Source of the DNA: Fagopyrum homotropicum
Lineage: Eukaryota > Streptophyta > Magnoliopsida > Caryophyllales > Polygonaceae
Assembly (NCBI GenBank): GCA_033239125.1
Contig: BSWB01000003.1
Span: 132,856,320-132,920,319 of the forward strand
DNA: 64,000 bases
Direction: 5' to 3'
Under the pieces are notes generated by a model. It searched no databases. It was not told the origin of the DNA and worked only from the letters and a program-made list of their open reading frames with translations. Both the position numbers and the translations under genes were made by a program. This document shows, in pieces, positions 1-11,744 of this stretch; position 1 is the first letter of the stretch, and the number at the start of each line of letters is the position of its first letter.

Positions 1-692
1 CCCCAATCTAGTACACACGCCCGAAGCATGTCCTCTAAGGTCTGAATGGTCCTCTCAGATTGTCCGTCTGTCTGTGGGTGGTAGGCGGTAGTAAAGTGGA
101 GACTCGTCCCCAAAGCAGTATGTACCTGCTGCCAAAATCTCGAGGTAAAACGTCCATCTTTGTCAGAGACGATAGTCCTCGGTACCCCATGGAGTCTCAC
201 AATGTGTCTAGTGAATTCCTCAGCCAGACGACTCACCGGCCACGTTTCCTTGATCGGAATGAAACGTGCGGTCTTCGTCAGGCGGTCTACCACTACCTAA
301 ATAGCATCAAATCCTCTGCTGAGTCTCAAGCGTGTGACAAAATCCATAGATATATCCTCTCACTTCCACTGTGGTACTGGAAGTGGATGGAGCTCTCCTC
401 CAGACCTACGATGCTCAATCTTGACCTGTTGGCAGGTCGCACACTGAGCCACATACCGAGTCACATCAGGCTTCAAACCACCCCACCAGAAGGACCGTCT
501 CACATCCTTGTACATCTTACTCGCTCTAGGATGTACTAAGTATGGGGTAGCATGAGCCTCACCTAGTATCCTCTGTCTCAACTCATTGTCTGACGGCACA
601 CAAACACGATCCTGACGTCTCATCAATCCATCAACACCAATAGTGAACTGTGGGGCCTCATCTCGAGACATCCTGTCTCGGATCCTGGTCAA
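1..692 (-). pseudogene. Integrase of element A (partial, broken)
   Basis: Integrase joins element cDNA to host DNA. From 692 downward the frame gives the integrase zinc-finger end (YVAQCATCQQVKIEHRR) and then PVPQWK before a stop at about 360. The catalytic core continues in translation below that: a WEDISMDFV-type segment with the first Asp, a VSDKDGRF-type segment with the second, and YHPQTDGQSERTIQTLEDMLRAC with the Glu region near the left edge. At least two in-frame stops break it. The C-terminal part and chromodomain are outside the window. Confidence 0.85.
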
Positions 693-1283
693 AGTCGGGC
701 AAGTCTCCTGTTTCTATCGGATCTCATCCAACAGATCAGGAAGTAACTCCAAGGTAGCCAACTGACTATCAGTATCGGGAAACTGAATCTCTAACTCCAA
801 CCAAGCCAAGTCTCTCTGCAACTATGGTTGTACTATCAACCGGGCTATTGCTCTCTCCCTAGGCGTCTTCCAGCTCAAAGCATCAGCTACCACATTCGCC
901 TTTCCGGGGTGGTAAAGGATCTCAAGGTCGAAGTCCTTGATCAACTATAACCACCGCCTTTGGCGGTTATTCAACTCTCTCTGAGTGAATATGTACTTCA
1001 GACTCTTATGGTCTGTGAAGATCTGACATGTCGCCCCATAGAGGTAGTGACGCCAGATCTTAAGAGCATGGACTACTGCAGCCAACTCTAGATCATGTGT
1101 GGGGTAGTTCTCCTCATACGTCTTCAACTGTCGAGACGCATAGGCTATGACCTTACCCCTCTGCATCAAAACACACCCCAAGCCCAACTTGGATGCATCA
1201 CTGTATACCACAAAGTCATCAGTACCCTCAGACTGTGCCAAAATCGAAGCGGACGTCAATCTCCTCTTCAGCTCCTCAAAACT
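693..1283 (-). pseudogene. RNase H domain and linker of element A
   Basis: RNase H removes the RNA template during reverse transcription. An open stretch at 945-1259 shows the Ty3 RNase H signature: VYSDASKLGLGCVLMQ with the first catalytic Asp, YASRQLKTYEENYPTHDLEL with the Glu, and FTDHKSLKYIF with the next Asp. It ends in a stop right after RRWL, where family members continue through the remainder of the domain. Below 945 the linker to integrase is recognisable but carries further stops. Confidence 0.85.
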
Positions 1284-2416
1284 CTACTGACACGGCTCAG
1301 ACCAGACAAACCGAGTGGTCTTCCTCAGAAGACAAGTAAGCGGTCGGGCAATCAAAGAGAACCCTTCCACAAACCGGCGGTAGTAACCTGCTAAACCTAG
1401 AAAGCTGCAAACCTCCTTAACATTCTTAGGAGGTTGCCAAGAAGATACTGACTCGATCTTCGCCGGATCGACCTTAATACCCTCACCAGTCACCACGTGA
1501 CCTAAGAAAGCCACCTCTGACATCCAAAACTCACACTTGGATAGCTTAGCATACAACTGGCTATCTTGTAGAATCTGTAATACTGTCCTCAAGTGTCCGG
1601 CATGCTCCTCTCGACTCCTAGAGTAGACTAGGATGTCGTCAATGAAGACCACTACAAACTGGTCTAAGAAGTCAATGAATATCCCATTCATCAACTCCAT
1701 GAACACCATTGGTGCATTAGTGAGTCCAAATGGCATCACTACGAACTCATAATGACCATACCTAGTCCGGAATGCCGTCTTAGGTATGTCCTGATCTCTC
1801 ACCCTCAGCTGGTGGTAACCTGATCTCAAGTCTATCCTCGAGAACACAGACCCCCATTCAACTGGTCCAACAGATCATCTATGTGTGGCAGTGGGTACTT
1901 GTTCTTGATGGTTACCTTGTTCAGCTCTCTGTAGTCTATGCACAGCCTCATCGATCCATCCTTCTTCTTCACAAATAACACTGGCGCGCCCCAAGGAGAC
2001 ACACTAGGGCGTATGAAACCCTTCTCTGCTAGCTCCTCTAACTGCTTCTTCAGCTCAAGCAGCTCTATAGGTGCCATACGGTACGGAGCCTTCGAGATCG
2101 GTCTTGTGCCCGGCTCCAAGTCAATGCTGAAATCAACACTCCTCTGTGGGGGAAGTCTTGACAGGTCGTCACTGAATACCTCTGCAAACTCGCATGCAAC
2201 AGGTATCTCCTCTATAGTCAAGCTCTTGCTTTCCTTCATGGCATAACACCAGAAGGCTTCGCAACCCTGTGCTATCAGTCTCGCTGCCCTCACTGCACTG
2301 ATAACTGTGCCTGACTTTCCGAGGTCCCAACCTCGGAATATTACTCTATGGCCCTCCTCTGTGGTAACGGTCACTGTCCTCCTACCAATGTCTAAGACTG
2401 CTCCGTGTTTCCTCAT
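1284..2416 (-). pseudogene. Reverse transcriptase of element A, frameshifted
   Basis: The N-terminal half (2416-1832) has the protease-RT linker and the fingers with WGAPVLFVKKKDGSMR and LCIDYRELNKVT. The C-terminal half (1847-1284) has FSRIDLRSGYHQL, the catalytic FIDDILVYS (YVDD-equivalent, both Asp present) and GYYRRFV. The halves are in different frames: a 1-base loss near 1860, just before VFSRIDL, separates them. The C-terminal part runs into a stop after SEPCQ, where the related reading continues with SFEELK. The first half follows gag-protease in frame across a single stop codon. Confidence 0.9.
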
Positions 2417-4219
2417 CTAGTCTATCCCTAAAATGACATCCTCATGAGCTAAGGGCATGACTAGAAAATTGACTAGCCAGTCTCGATCTCCCATGTGAAC
2501 AGGACATCCAAAGATCTCTCTAGTCCCTCTTACCTTACTCCCATCAGGTAAGCCTATCATAAAAGGTATCCCCTCTACAGTAGCTAAGGACAATCTATCT
2601 ACGCATGCATCAGATATGAAGGAGTGTGTAGCACCCGTATCAAATAAAACTCGTACAGGTAAGTCATGGATCTGGATTGTACTTGTGGCAGTCGGTGCAT
2701 CTGGTTGATCAGCATCTCTCAACTCAAACACTCGTGCCTGAGCTCCTCTAGTATCAGCTACACTACCACGTCCTCTGCCCCGACCTGATCCCTGCATAGA
2801 ACTCTGTGATGGTGTGTGTCCTGGAGCCTTGTAAGACTGCTGCTGACCAGGAGCTCGGTACTGCTGTTGCTGACTCGGAGCTCGGTACTGTGGCGGTCTT
2901 TGTACACTCCCTGATAAGCCTGCAGGAGAAGAACCCTGCTGAGATGGAGCCTTGCCCTGGCGGCAGAATGCAGCTCTATGTCCAACCTTGCCGCACTGGA
3001 AGCAGGTTACTGCCGGCTTCGTGCAGTTCGATCGGAATTGACCATAACCACTGCAGTTGTGGCACTGTAAGCCACCAGCTGAAGTCTGACCCGTAGCGGT
3101 ATGGCTATGTCGCCCCTGAGTCTGTCCCCGTCCAAAAATAGCTACTCCTGAACTACCACTAGCATAACCTATCCTCTGCCGCTTATCCGGCCTGTCTGAC
3201 TGAGCAGCTCTCCTCGACACTGGTTTGTCTCTCTCATATGTAGACGCTCTATCCTGATAGTCTGACAAAGTCTCACAGCGAAATCCTGCCAGATAGGAAC
3301 GAGTGCTCTCTCTCAATCTCCTCGAAAAGAGATATACATGTTGCTCATCAGGAGGTGCAGCTAGTCCAAACAGTGTCAGTTCCTTCTGAAACTTCTTGAT
3401 AGCAGCAGCGATCGGAATGTCCTCAAATCCTACCTCAATGAAGTCTTGAAACCTCTCTCTCCTCAACGAGACAGGGCAGTATCTGTCTCTAACAATGCCC
3501 CTCATCTGCTCCCAACTGGTGACTCGACTACGCATGGTCCGCCACCAGGAATGAGCATCCCCATTGAAGCATGTCTGCACCAAATCCACCTGCCGATCCT
3601 CTAGGCAACGTATTGCCTCTAACGCAGTCTCTACCTGTCCAATCCAGTGCTCCACCTCCAATCCTATCTCTCCACTATATGAGGGGACCTTTTGAGAGTT
3701 GAAAGCCTTCAACCACTCATCCGGCCTCGGTGCTCTAGACCTAGTAGGAGCTCTATCAGCCACAACTCTCCTCTCAGGTACAGTTGGCACCTGAGGTACT
3801 CCCTGTGTCACCTGGACAGATCTAGCCGGTACTGGTGGTACCTGGGTAAGTCTCTCTGTCCTAGCAGCCTCCTCCATACGCTCAACGTATGCTCGGTACT
3901 CTTTGTACTCAGTCGCTCCAATGGAAACACGTCCTGACTCCGTCGAACGTGCTCTTTGTGCTCTAGACCTAGCAACGGTCTCATTCCTGACCTCAGGACC
4001 TACACTCTCAGCTACCTCCTCCACTCCAGCCTCTGGCATGATCACTGCTGGTGGATCCTCTCGAAGAGCTCGACCTCGGCCTCGGGCTAGTAGAGGTCTA
4101 CCTCCACAGCCGCGTCCTCTAACTATAGGGGTCCCATCTCCCCTACCTGGTCCAGCTGGAGGGAGAGGTGGACGACCTCTACCTCGACCAGTAGCTAGCG
4201 TAGCTCTAGTACGTGCCAT
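2417..4219 (-). pseudogene. gag-protease ORF of element A (600 codons)
   Basis: Gag forms the particle and the protease matures it. The start at 4219 is the first ATG of a long open frame whose Arg/Gly-rich N-terminus is typical of plant chromovirus gag. Order: capsid-like domain about residues 160-330, zinc knuckle 1 at 386-399 (CHNCSGYGQFRSNC), knuckle 2 at 406-419 (CFQCGKVGHRAAFC), Gln/Gly-rich spacer, aspartic protease with LFDTGATHSF (Asp about residue 526). Knuckle 1 has Gln where CCHC knuckles have His. The frame stops with TAG after ILGID; relatives have a Trp there and run on into RT, so this is a nonsense mutation in a gag-pol polyprotein. Confidence 0.9.
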
Positions 4220-4480
4220 CTGCGCGAGGAATAATAACTATAATTACAACTAGCTAAAAAGTCCAAAAAGTCCATCTACAGTAAAACCTAAAGTCCATAC
4301 TAAGCATACTGAGATCCGCGGTAGTAGTGGTGGTCAGCCGTACTTTTCTATTCCCAACCAGACTATGCACGCATTTAAAACCAAAAATTTTCTTTCTAAA
4401 ACTCAGACCCCTTTTCGGGTTCTGCTTAAAACTTATTCGGTCTTTCAGAAGATTTCAAGTGCCATTGTTGCCAACCTAGA

Positions 4481-4492
4481 GCTCTGATACCA
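4481..4492 (-). other. Primer-binding site of element A
   Basis: Minus-strand TGGTATCAGAGC lies three bases inside the LTR end and matches the tRNA initiator-Met type primer site common in plant LTR retrotransposons. Confidence 0.88.
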
Positions 4493-4495
4493 TGT

Positions 4496-6816
4496 TATAA
4501 CACCCCGAATTCTCAGAACGCGGGAAATTACTGGTTAGGACCTCACAATGGGTCCCGACCTCAGTTTGACAACAATATTACTAGGATCTTGCAACAAGAC
4601 ACAAATAAAGAAAACCGAAATTCATAAAAATAGTATTTTTAAGGTAATGAATGCAACACTGTCTAGCAGCCTAAAGTATTTAAACAAAAGAAACGAACAA
4701 CTATCTTAACCAAAAGAAAGAAAAGACGAACACACCCCAACCCCCATTCTAAGGAGTACGGAGATCCGGCTGACCACTACTTCCGGATCACTCAACTGCT
4801 GGTCTAACCTGCGGTAAATCTAAAAACACAACAAGAGGAACCGTTAGCTAGTTATCTAAATATTAGTAGAATAATAGTAGCACACACACACACATAAAAA
4901 TATAAACACCCATCATGCTTTCAAACAAGTCCGTTTTATTATCTTGAGTTAAGTTACTCTTTCACGCTAATGATACTTATTTTGTGACACGAGGGATTCC
5001 CAAACCTCGCCTCCGCCCCCGTGTAACCATCAGGAATGGATCTGATGCATCTCACCTTGTACCTGCCTGGTCTGGGTATAGAGAACCTCCCAGTCTCCTG
5101 TCAGAGTTGGGCAGTGATGTCACGACCCGTTATACATACACTTGGGCCTTAAACGTAATAATAACAGTCGTCCTAGCAAGTTATTATTATTAAAACACGC
5201 AATTAGCACACACAACCACTATCACTCAACTAATATCCAGAAATTGGCTAAGTAAGTCGCAAGGACTTACCTGAGTCAAAGTGCACTCTAACACGTCTCA
5301 AACAGTCCGTACTCGTGGTAACTCAAACGCCTGTCAAATAAGGCATGTATATCAAAATCACATCTCGACGTCCAACCTCATGCGAAGGAATTACGGAATC
5401 GTAAATTTTGGAAGTTTAAATTAGAAACCTATCAATTTCCTTTGATAGTTCCAAAAGGTTATAAGTTACACTCTAAAACTCCTCAAAGAACCAAAACTCC
5501 TCCTTACTTCCCGATTATTACTTTACTCTTCTAAATGTATGTATACGTAGGTACATACTCTAACCTTTCCTTCCATTCATATTAAATCCGTAACCATTCG
5601 ATATTTATGTATATATATATAGCTACATACATGATATTTTCCCAACTCACATTCATATGAGTAGATTTATATATATCGATCTACATGTATAACTTTAAAT
5701 CACTTAGTACACTTTTATTTCATATAATATATATATACGTATATTTATATACTCGGCATACACAACTCCTATATACACTATACTAAACTGATACTTATTT
5801 TTATAACTTTCCGCTTCTACTTCCCATTATATATACATGTATACTCTGCACTGCATTCATGTCATTCCAAATGTATATATATATATACACATCACAATGC
5901 ACTAGAAACTCGACAGCGGTCTAATACCGGCACCAGTGTAGAAGAGTAGAGGTGGCAGGGAGGGAGTCTTACCGGCGTTGCAGTCCGATAGGGAGGCTCT
6001 TGGCGGCGCCGATCTGCAGTCGAAGGCAGGGAGGATCTTGGCTGGCTCAACACAGTAGCCGCAAGGAGAGGCGGTTAGCACGGCGTACAGAAACGGAAAG
6101 AGGAAGATAGGGCGGACGACTCACTTTGCCACCGGGGTGCTACGCTGGTCCAGGAGGTGCGGCGACGGCTCACTGGCGGGACTTGCAACGGTTGGGCGCC
6201 TTGGTGGTCGCAGCGGCGGGCGGTTCAGCGGCGGCTCGATGGCTGCTAGAGCCTACAGTCGAGGCTGTGGCGTGTGCCTAGGCCGATGTCGCCGGCGAGC
6301 AGGGAAGGCGGAGGCGGTGCGGTGTGTTCGGTTGAAGGCGGAAGGGCTTCTAGTCGACGTTCTGCAGAAGGTAAGGGGAGAGATGGGTAGCGGCAATCAC
6401 ATTGGTAGAGGATTAGTTTTAGCGTAAAAATTAGGTTAGCTTAGTTAATTAGGTTAATTAGATAAATTTTTTAAGAATGGGCTGGCTGAGCCGGTAACAC
6501 TCTATGCAATTGGGCCCATTTTCCTTCATTAAAATGAGCTGAAGCGAACCCGTTACTCATACGGATCGGTAGGGCATTTGCGTAATAATTTACGGAATTA
6601 TATTCCGTGTTAGGTAAATTATTATTTTTACTTTATAGGTACGGAAATATTTCCGGTTACCTAGTTTCATCATTTTATGTGACTTAAGGTCACATAAAAT
6701 GATAGAATTTAAACTCGTTTTATTTTATTTATATATTTATTTATTTATTTAAGGTCGACGTATCGGAAATCGATAAATTTTAGGTTAAACGGAGTTTCAA
6801 ATTTCCGGTTATTACA
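4496..6816 (-). repeat. 5' LTR of element A
   Basis: On the minus strand it starts TGTAATAACCGG at 6816 and ends GGGGTGTTATA at 4496, followed by the PBS. Length is 2,321 bp. It shares blocks with the LTRs at 22828, 28280, 32253, 39415 and 54093. The GC-rich stretch 5930-6420 is LTR sequence; the ORF-like reading there looks incidental. It carries the intron-like module at 4820-5270. Confidence 0.88.
4820..5270 (-). other. LTR intron-like module (element A)
   Basis: The minus strand reads CAG|GTAAGTC at 5270 (donor) and ends TGTTGTGTTTTTAG at 4820 (acceptor), with a CTAAC branch-site match about 28 nt upstream. Length 451 bp. The donor lies in the hairpin GTAAGTC-CTTGC-GACTTAC. A second hairpin, CGAGG...CCTCG, is at 4990-5009. 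Splicing is inferred, not shown. Confidence 0.5.
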
Positions 6817-9800
6817 CACAGCCACCACCGACCATCATCCGATTACTTTCCAGTCCAAATCATTATTGTTTTCCTTGCTCTTTGTTTGCAGATCTAGATC
6901 AGGACTTCAGTAGGTATATCTCGCACTGGATTTCGGTCCTCAAGGAAGACCAAACTCCTCCAAAGCTCGTCTTCTAGGCTTCTAAAGATAAGATGTGAGA
7001 GCTTTTGCTCTTGTTTGACGAAAATAATTTGTTTTTCTGAGAATAACTCATAAAACATTGAATTAAAAAATAAAAAAAAACTACGAGAACAAAGGAAGAA
7101 ACCACCGTTGGTGAACCCGGAACAACTATCGGCCGTTTTGGCCTCCGACCTCTACGTGTTTACTCTAAGCAACGGAAAATCCTCAATCTATACAATAATG
7201 ACTCTCCGAATCCTTTGGTTTGGAAAGAACCATTTTTTGGCTTGTGCCAAGGATATCCTTAGAACAAATTTATACATGAAACTCTCAAACAATGGAAATT
7301 TTCAAAACAAATTTCTACATAAAATCCTCGGGAGTATTTCTTTTGCCAGTGGTCACCGGATTTCGCTCGCTATGCCGCCCGATTCCAACAACCGCTAACT
7401 GACATCCCTAGTAAACTCCAAATCTAATTGTTTCTACAAAAGTCCACAAAGAACAACTCAAACCTGGTCTACTATCATTGCCGAAATTGCATTTAAATCA
7501 AGAGCTTCATGATCTGGAGCTTGAAAGGTCCTCTTCAAGCGCAAATGTGAACAATGTCTCTGCAAAATTAATGTCTAAGATAGTATGTGAACAAATTATC
7601 TCATGAAATCTTTTCAAGAAGATGGAAAATCGAATGTTAAAAATTCTTCTCCTGAAGATTTTTGCATCTGGTTTGATGAAAACAACCTTGATAGACTTAA
7701 ACTCATCCCTATCGACACCAAGATTGTGAATGACAATGGATAGACATTGACCAAGAGTTATATTCAAGAATCAAATTTTCAGATCAAGACTAGCACAGTA
7801 AGGACAATGTTTTCATTTCCTTATAACCCATCACAAATCCAACTTCAAAGGAACCAAAATCGATCAACAATAATATCTAAAAACTGATTCGTGAACAATA
7901 ATTTCAAATCCAACTTTACCAAAACATCTGAGAGAGGTCTCGAATCATTTCCAAACAAAGACAAACGGTATACCAATAGAATAATAATGATCATTCATCT
8001 CATCTTTGTTTTGAGGGAAATTCATCTTCATTCTAAGGTGCGAAGATGATAGAGGAATATTTTTCTCCTTTTATTATTTCCATATGTTTTCTATGTCCGT
8101 TTTGTGATTTTGTGGGTTTAGCTCTTTCCTTTTATGATCTTCCTTATCTTTTACTTTCATGTTTATCAAGTTGTGGTTTTATGAAGATGAATTTATTTAT
8201 CCTTTTTGTTTTTTGTAACTCCTTTAGGTTTTGTTTTTTTAAAGTTGTGTTTGGTTGAGTTAATCTCTTTTGCTGCTTTTTCTTTTTGTTGACCATTTTT
8301 TGTTTTGTTTTTCCTTAACTTACCTTCTAGTTTGTGTTTTCCTTACACTTGTTTCCTTTTTCAAGGTTTATCTTTTTTAAACCTTTCTTTTTACACATCA
8401 TTCGATTTCCTTTTTTTTTTTTGCATCTCTAATCTCCGGTCTTGTTTGAAATTTCCCTCAAAACTGAATTAGTTATGAACAATTGAAACCTAGAACCTTG
8501 AACCTTTATCTTTCCAAAACCTTATTTTAACCCCAAACTAACTTGTTGAAGTAAATTATCCAACAACACTTGATATTTGAGTCAAATGTAAGAATAAAAG
8601 GAATAAGAGTGAGGATATGTGAATTTCTCATATCAAATTTTTTCTCTAGCCATTCTCGAAAAATCGAATATACTCAATTAACAATATCGAGTAACCAATT
8701 ATTTCCTTGAACAACCTTGAGCGGCTTATGCTCATATGACCTAACTTTAGTGTAATGCTCTAATGTGTGACTATGTATTGTATATTTACCTCATAATGAC
8801 TCCTCGACTATTTTCTTGATTAGTTGAGAATAATAGGAGAGGCAAGCGCTTGTTTGATGTCCCTCTTCGCGTTGATCCACTTGTGAACAATTTCCTATCA
8901 ACAAACTATCATATCTAGGTTTGAGATCTATCGGCCTTATTCATAGTGTTGAAAATTTGTCTTTTTTATGGATTTGGAATTTTATTTTCAATATTTTTGT
9001 TGAACAAAGTTGTTTGAACTTCTAGAAAAAGCATGAAGCATTAGACAAGTATATCATGGCTTGTGAACAAACGACTTTGGTCATACCACATATGGAATAT
9101 GTTTTATCGACCAAGAGTCACAAATTCCGACCTTTTTTGGTTTATGGAATCTAATTGGAATAAAGCTTTTAACCGATAAACTTTTAAATAGGAAATGATT
9201 CTCCTTATTTGAACCAATCTTTGAAGTTGCGAACTAGTTTGAGAAAAAGCCCCTTATGAACAAATTCGTGAGTTTTGTTGAGTGGACATTAGCATGTTCT
9301 TGTTTTCAAGCTCTCCTATAGATTTTAGGGTATGTATAGAGTCGTGTCTGGACTGTGGTCGTGGTAGTGTGCTTTCATGACGATTTCTTTTGATGGGAGG
9401 CTCTTCCCCGAATCCTCGTCTGTCACTTTCCTAGGAGTTCATGTCCTGTTGTACATGCATCTGGCGGTGCTATTCTGATAGTGATTGGCTCGCCCATTAC
9501 CCACTTCATCTTTGGAAGATGCTCTACATTTTTGTGCTTTTGTCCTCCTCCGGCTTCACCCGTCTTCTCTTTGTCACCATTATGATCTTCTCGGACGTCT
9601 ACTCCTTGATCTCCGGTTGGACCAACTTTGTGCTTACCACTTTTCTGGGATTTCAACACCGTAGCAGATTGACTTGCATTGTATGGTTTCGCGTCAGAGA
9701 CTAGTGACGAGATGCTACCGGAAGTTGTTGAAGACCTCATCCGTTTGGATGCTTTGGGTGACCGGTCTTTACAGAGTGCTCCCCTTTTCCTTACCCTTGT

Positions 9801-10220
9801 ATAAAAATAAAATAAAATTTTGAGAGCCTCCCATCAATATTAGTATAGTCTACTTTATAGTTGAGATATATTGATACAAACCGTTAACATAATGACCTCT
9901 TAGTAGGTCAACATATAAGTACGTAGGTCAATGACTCCACATATGAGTATGTAAATCGATGACTCACATATCAGTATGAGTACGTAGGTTAATCATCCAC
10001 ATATTAGTAAGTCCAATAACCCACTTATTAGGTAGTAAAATGATAAAAAATAAATATTATACACGATCTTTGCCAAAAAAAATACCGATAAGAATATGTT
10101 TTTACAATTTATTTGTTTATTGGTGTAATTTATGTAATCTAGATACTTTAATAAATACTAGCTAATTGAATAAATCATATTTTATACATTAAATTTGATG
10201 CTCCTACATGTTATATACAG
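6817..10220. other. No recognisable gene
   Basis: AT-rich sequence outside element A. A 105-codon minus-strand ORF at 9740-9423 ends in a stretch including KWVMGEPITIRIAPPDA; I do not recognise it. About 9890-10020 has short imperfect repeats around GTACGTAGGTCAATGA and CCACATAT. Upstream exons of the isopropylmalate synthase-like gene were looked for here and not found. Confidence 0.5.
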
Positions 10221-10321
10221 GCCGGGGTGCTGAAACATAGAGAAACATATGAAATACTATCACCCGAAGACATTGGGAAATGTTCTACACAAGATCTTGG
10301 CATTATACTTGGAAAATATAG
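10221..10321 (+). CDS. 2-isopropylmalate synthase-like exon (1 of 4 seen)
   Basis: Preceded by TATATACAG and followed by GTTAGC, this 101-bp exon translates to AGVLKHRETYEILSPEDIG followed by a stretch ending GIILGKY plus two bases of a Ser codon. This is the plant IPMS/MAM block that normally reads HQDGxLKH..TYEIxSPEDIG..GIVLGKLSGRHA. IPMS condenses acetyl-CoA with 2-oxoisovalerate in plastid leucine synthesis; MAM relatives extend methionine. The two left-over bases (AG) join C at 19093 to give Ser, keeping the frame LGKYSGRHAL across an 8.8-kb intron. Upstream exons are absent from at least the preceding 3.4 kb. It could be a live gene with giant introns or a relic. Confidence 0.75.
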
Positions 10322-11013
10322 GTTAGCTTGATATTGTTTTTTTATTTTTTTATTTTTTCTTTGCAAAAAATTATAAGGAAATGTATGTGTTTAATTATTC
10401 AACTAATATAATATCTCAAGGTAGAAAAACAAACAAAAAATTGAAAACAATTCAGAATTTTAGATGGTGAGAAGTTTTTGTGTTATAGAGAAAAAATAAA
10501 CCAAATGTTATAAACTATTATTAGCTAATAAAATAATAATGTAAAGGAATATACATATCTAATAAGTGACAACTTAATAGAAATTATAAAATAATAATGT
10601 AAATAAGTGTCTAATGATAAATAACTACAAATATAGTTTAATTGTACGTAATTTTGTAATGATTTCATTCTAATTATGTCTTGTTATCTCAAATCACATG
10701 TGGAAATAATCTGTTATCATAACATTAATTATTAAATAATGAAAATTATAAGATCATTTAATGAGAAAGTGATATATAACAAAGGTTTAAGGGAATTAAT
10801 TCAAATATATAAAATAACCTTAATTATATTTATTTTAATAGTAGTTAGATAAATATTTATATTAAACTCCATTTCTTTATTCACTTTAATTTTTTTTTAT
10901 CTTAATAGTAGGCCTAGTGGCCATTTGTTTGTTAGGTGAATTTGGTAAGTAGATTGTTTTTTAGTTTATTGTCTAGTAAGTAGGCACCTCTCATTTTTTT
11001 TCTTATTAGGTTA
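10322..11013. other. Intron sequence, no gene
   Basis: AT-rich non-coding DNA after the GTTAGC donor. I see only homopolymer runs and no conserved reading frame. It is the first part of the 8.8-kb interval between the IPMS-like exons at 10221 and 19093. Confidence 0.55.
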
Positions 11014-11664
11014 ATGTACCTCATATTTTTTTACCGGTCAAACAGCCTTCCCGAATCATGGTTACATTCTCTTTCCTCTTTCTGGTTCTTCTCTTTTGCC
11101 GCCTCTCCTGTAGTTCCCTCTTCCTTATCTCTCGCATTCACAGCCTTCCGTGCTTCTCCTCTTCTTTCCCCATCTCTATCTAATCGGATCAATACCTCAA
11201 AGCCACCTGCAAGCAGCAACCCCGCCTTACTCCTTGCTCAACTCTATCCGACTTTCCTTCATTGACACAAGGAGCCTACCATGCTTTCCTTACTCTGAAA
11301 TCTTCCATCCTCTCCTACTTCTCTCAACTTCTTCCTCCTCGTCGCCCTCTGTTATTCTCGGAACCAATCGGCCACACTTGGAACAACCATTAGCCCAAGC
11401 TTTGAGTGTTAAAACAAATGGCGAGCTTTGAGTCATTCAAGACGCTATTCATCTTCTTCATTATCTCTATAGGCAAAATAGATAATGGAGATGATGATTC
11501 TCATGGGATGGAGACCAAGCTTTGATTCATTCAAGGCACTATTAATTGTCCTCCGTGAAGAAGGATTACTAGAAGATGCAAATTGGGTGTTGAAATAAAT
11601 GGAAAGACACGGTTTCGTGCCTCGAATAGGGATGTGGTGCAAGACCCTTGAGAAAATGCCATTA
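11014..11664 (+). pseudogene. Probable PPR-protein gene fragment
   Basis: Two pieces read like a pentatricopeptide-repeat protein, an organelle RNA-binding family. The N-terminal part gives PALLLAQLYPTFL, then after a frame change LTQGAYHAFLTLKSSI and YFSQLLPPRRP. The C-terminal part (about 11530-11650) gives FKALLIVLREEGLLEDANWV, a stop, then MERHGFVPRIGMW, resembling the second helix and junction of a PPR repeat. The middle is missing or scrambled and there are at least two frame breaks. It lies in the intron of the IPMS-like gene, on the same strand. Family assignment is by eye. Confidence 0.4.
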
Positions 11665-11744
11665 TAGATATGTACTGTTAGTTGCTTTGAGTTTTGTTCA
11701 TGATAGTTGAATGCATGTGATTCATACCAAACAAGCCCTATAAT

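Larger units (their letters stand above)
1..6816 (-). mobile_element. Ty3 (Tekay-like chromovirus) element A, 5' part
   Basis: Read on the minus strand the order is LTR (6816-4496), tRNA-Met-type primer-binding site, gag with zinc knuckles, protease, RT, RNase H and integrase, which is the Ty3 order. The 3' end of pol and the 3' LTR lie beyond the left edge. Long LTRs (about 2.3 kb), a leader starting TGGTATCAGAGC and the chromodomain seen in related copies in this window point to the Tekay branch of chromoviruses. The coding region is inactivated by several nonsense changes and at least one frameshift. Clade assignment is from general family knowledge, not a tree. Confidence 0.9.

Noticed and set aside
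4984..5193. Recurrent ORF of about 70 codons (MTRGIPKPRLRPRV...) at 4984, 24791, 28767 and 34582
   Set aside because: It is antisense to the LTR, lies inside the proposed LTR intron and overlaps a conserved hairpin. Copies have no shared start context as genes. Shared LTR ancestry explains it.
6137..6427. GC-rich 96-codon ORF on the plus strand
   Set aside because: Inside the LTR of element A; the homologous GC-rich block in other LTRs does not keep the frame.
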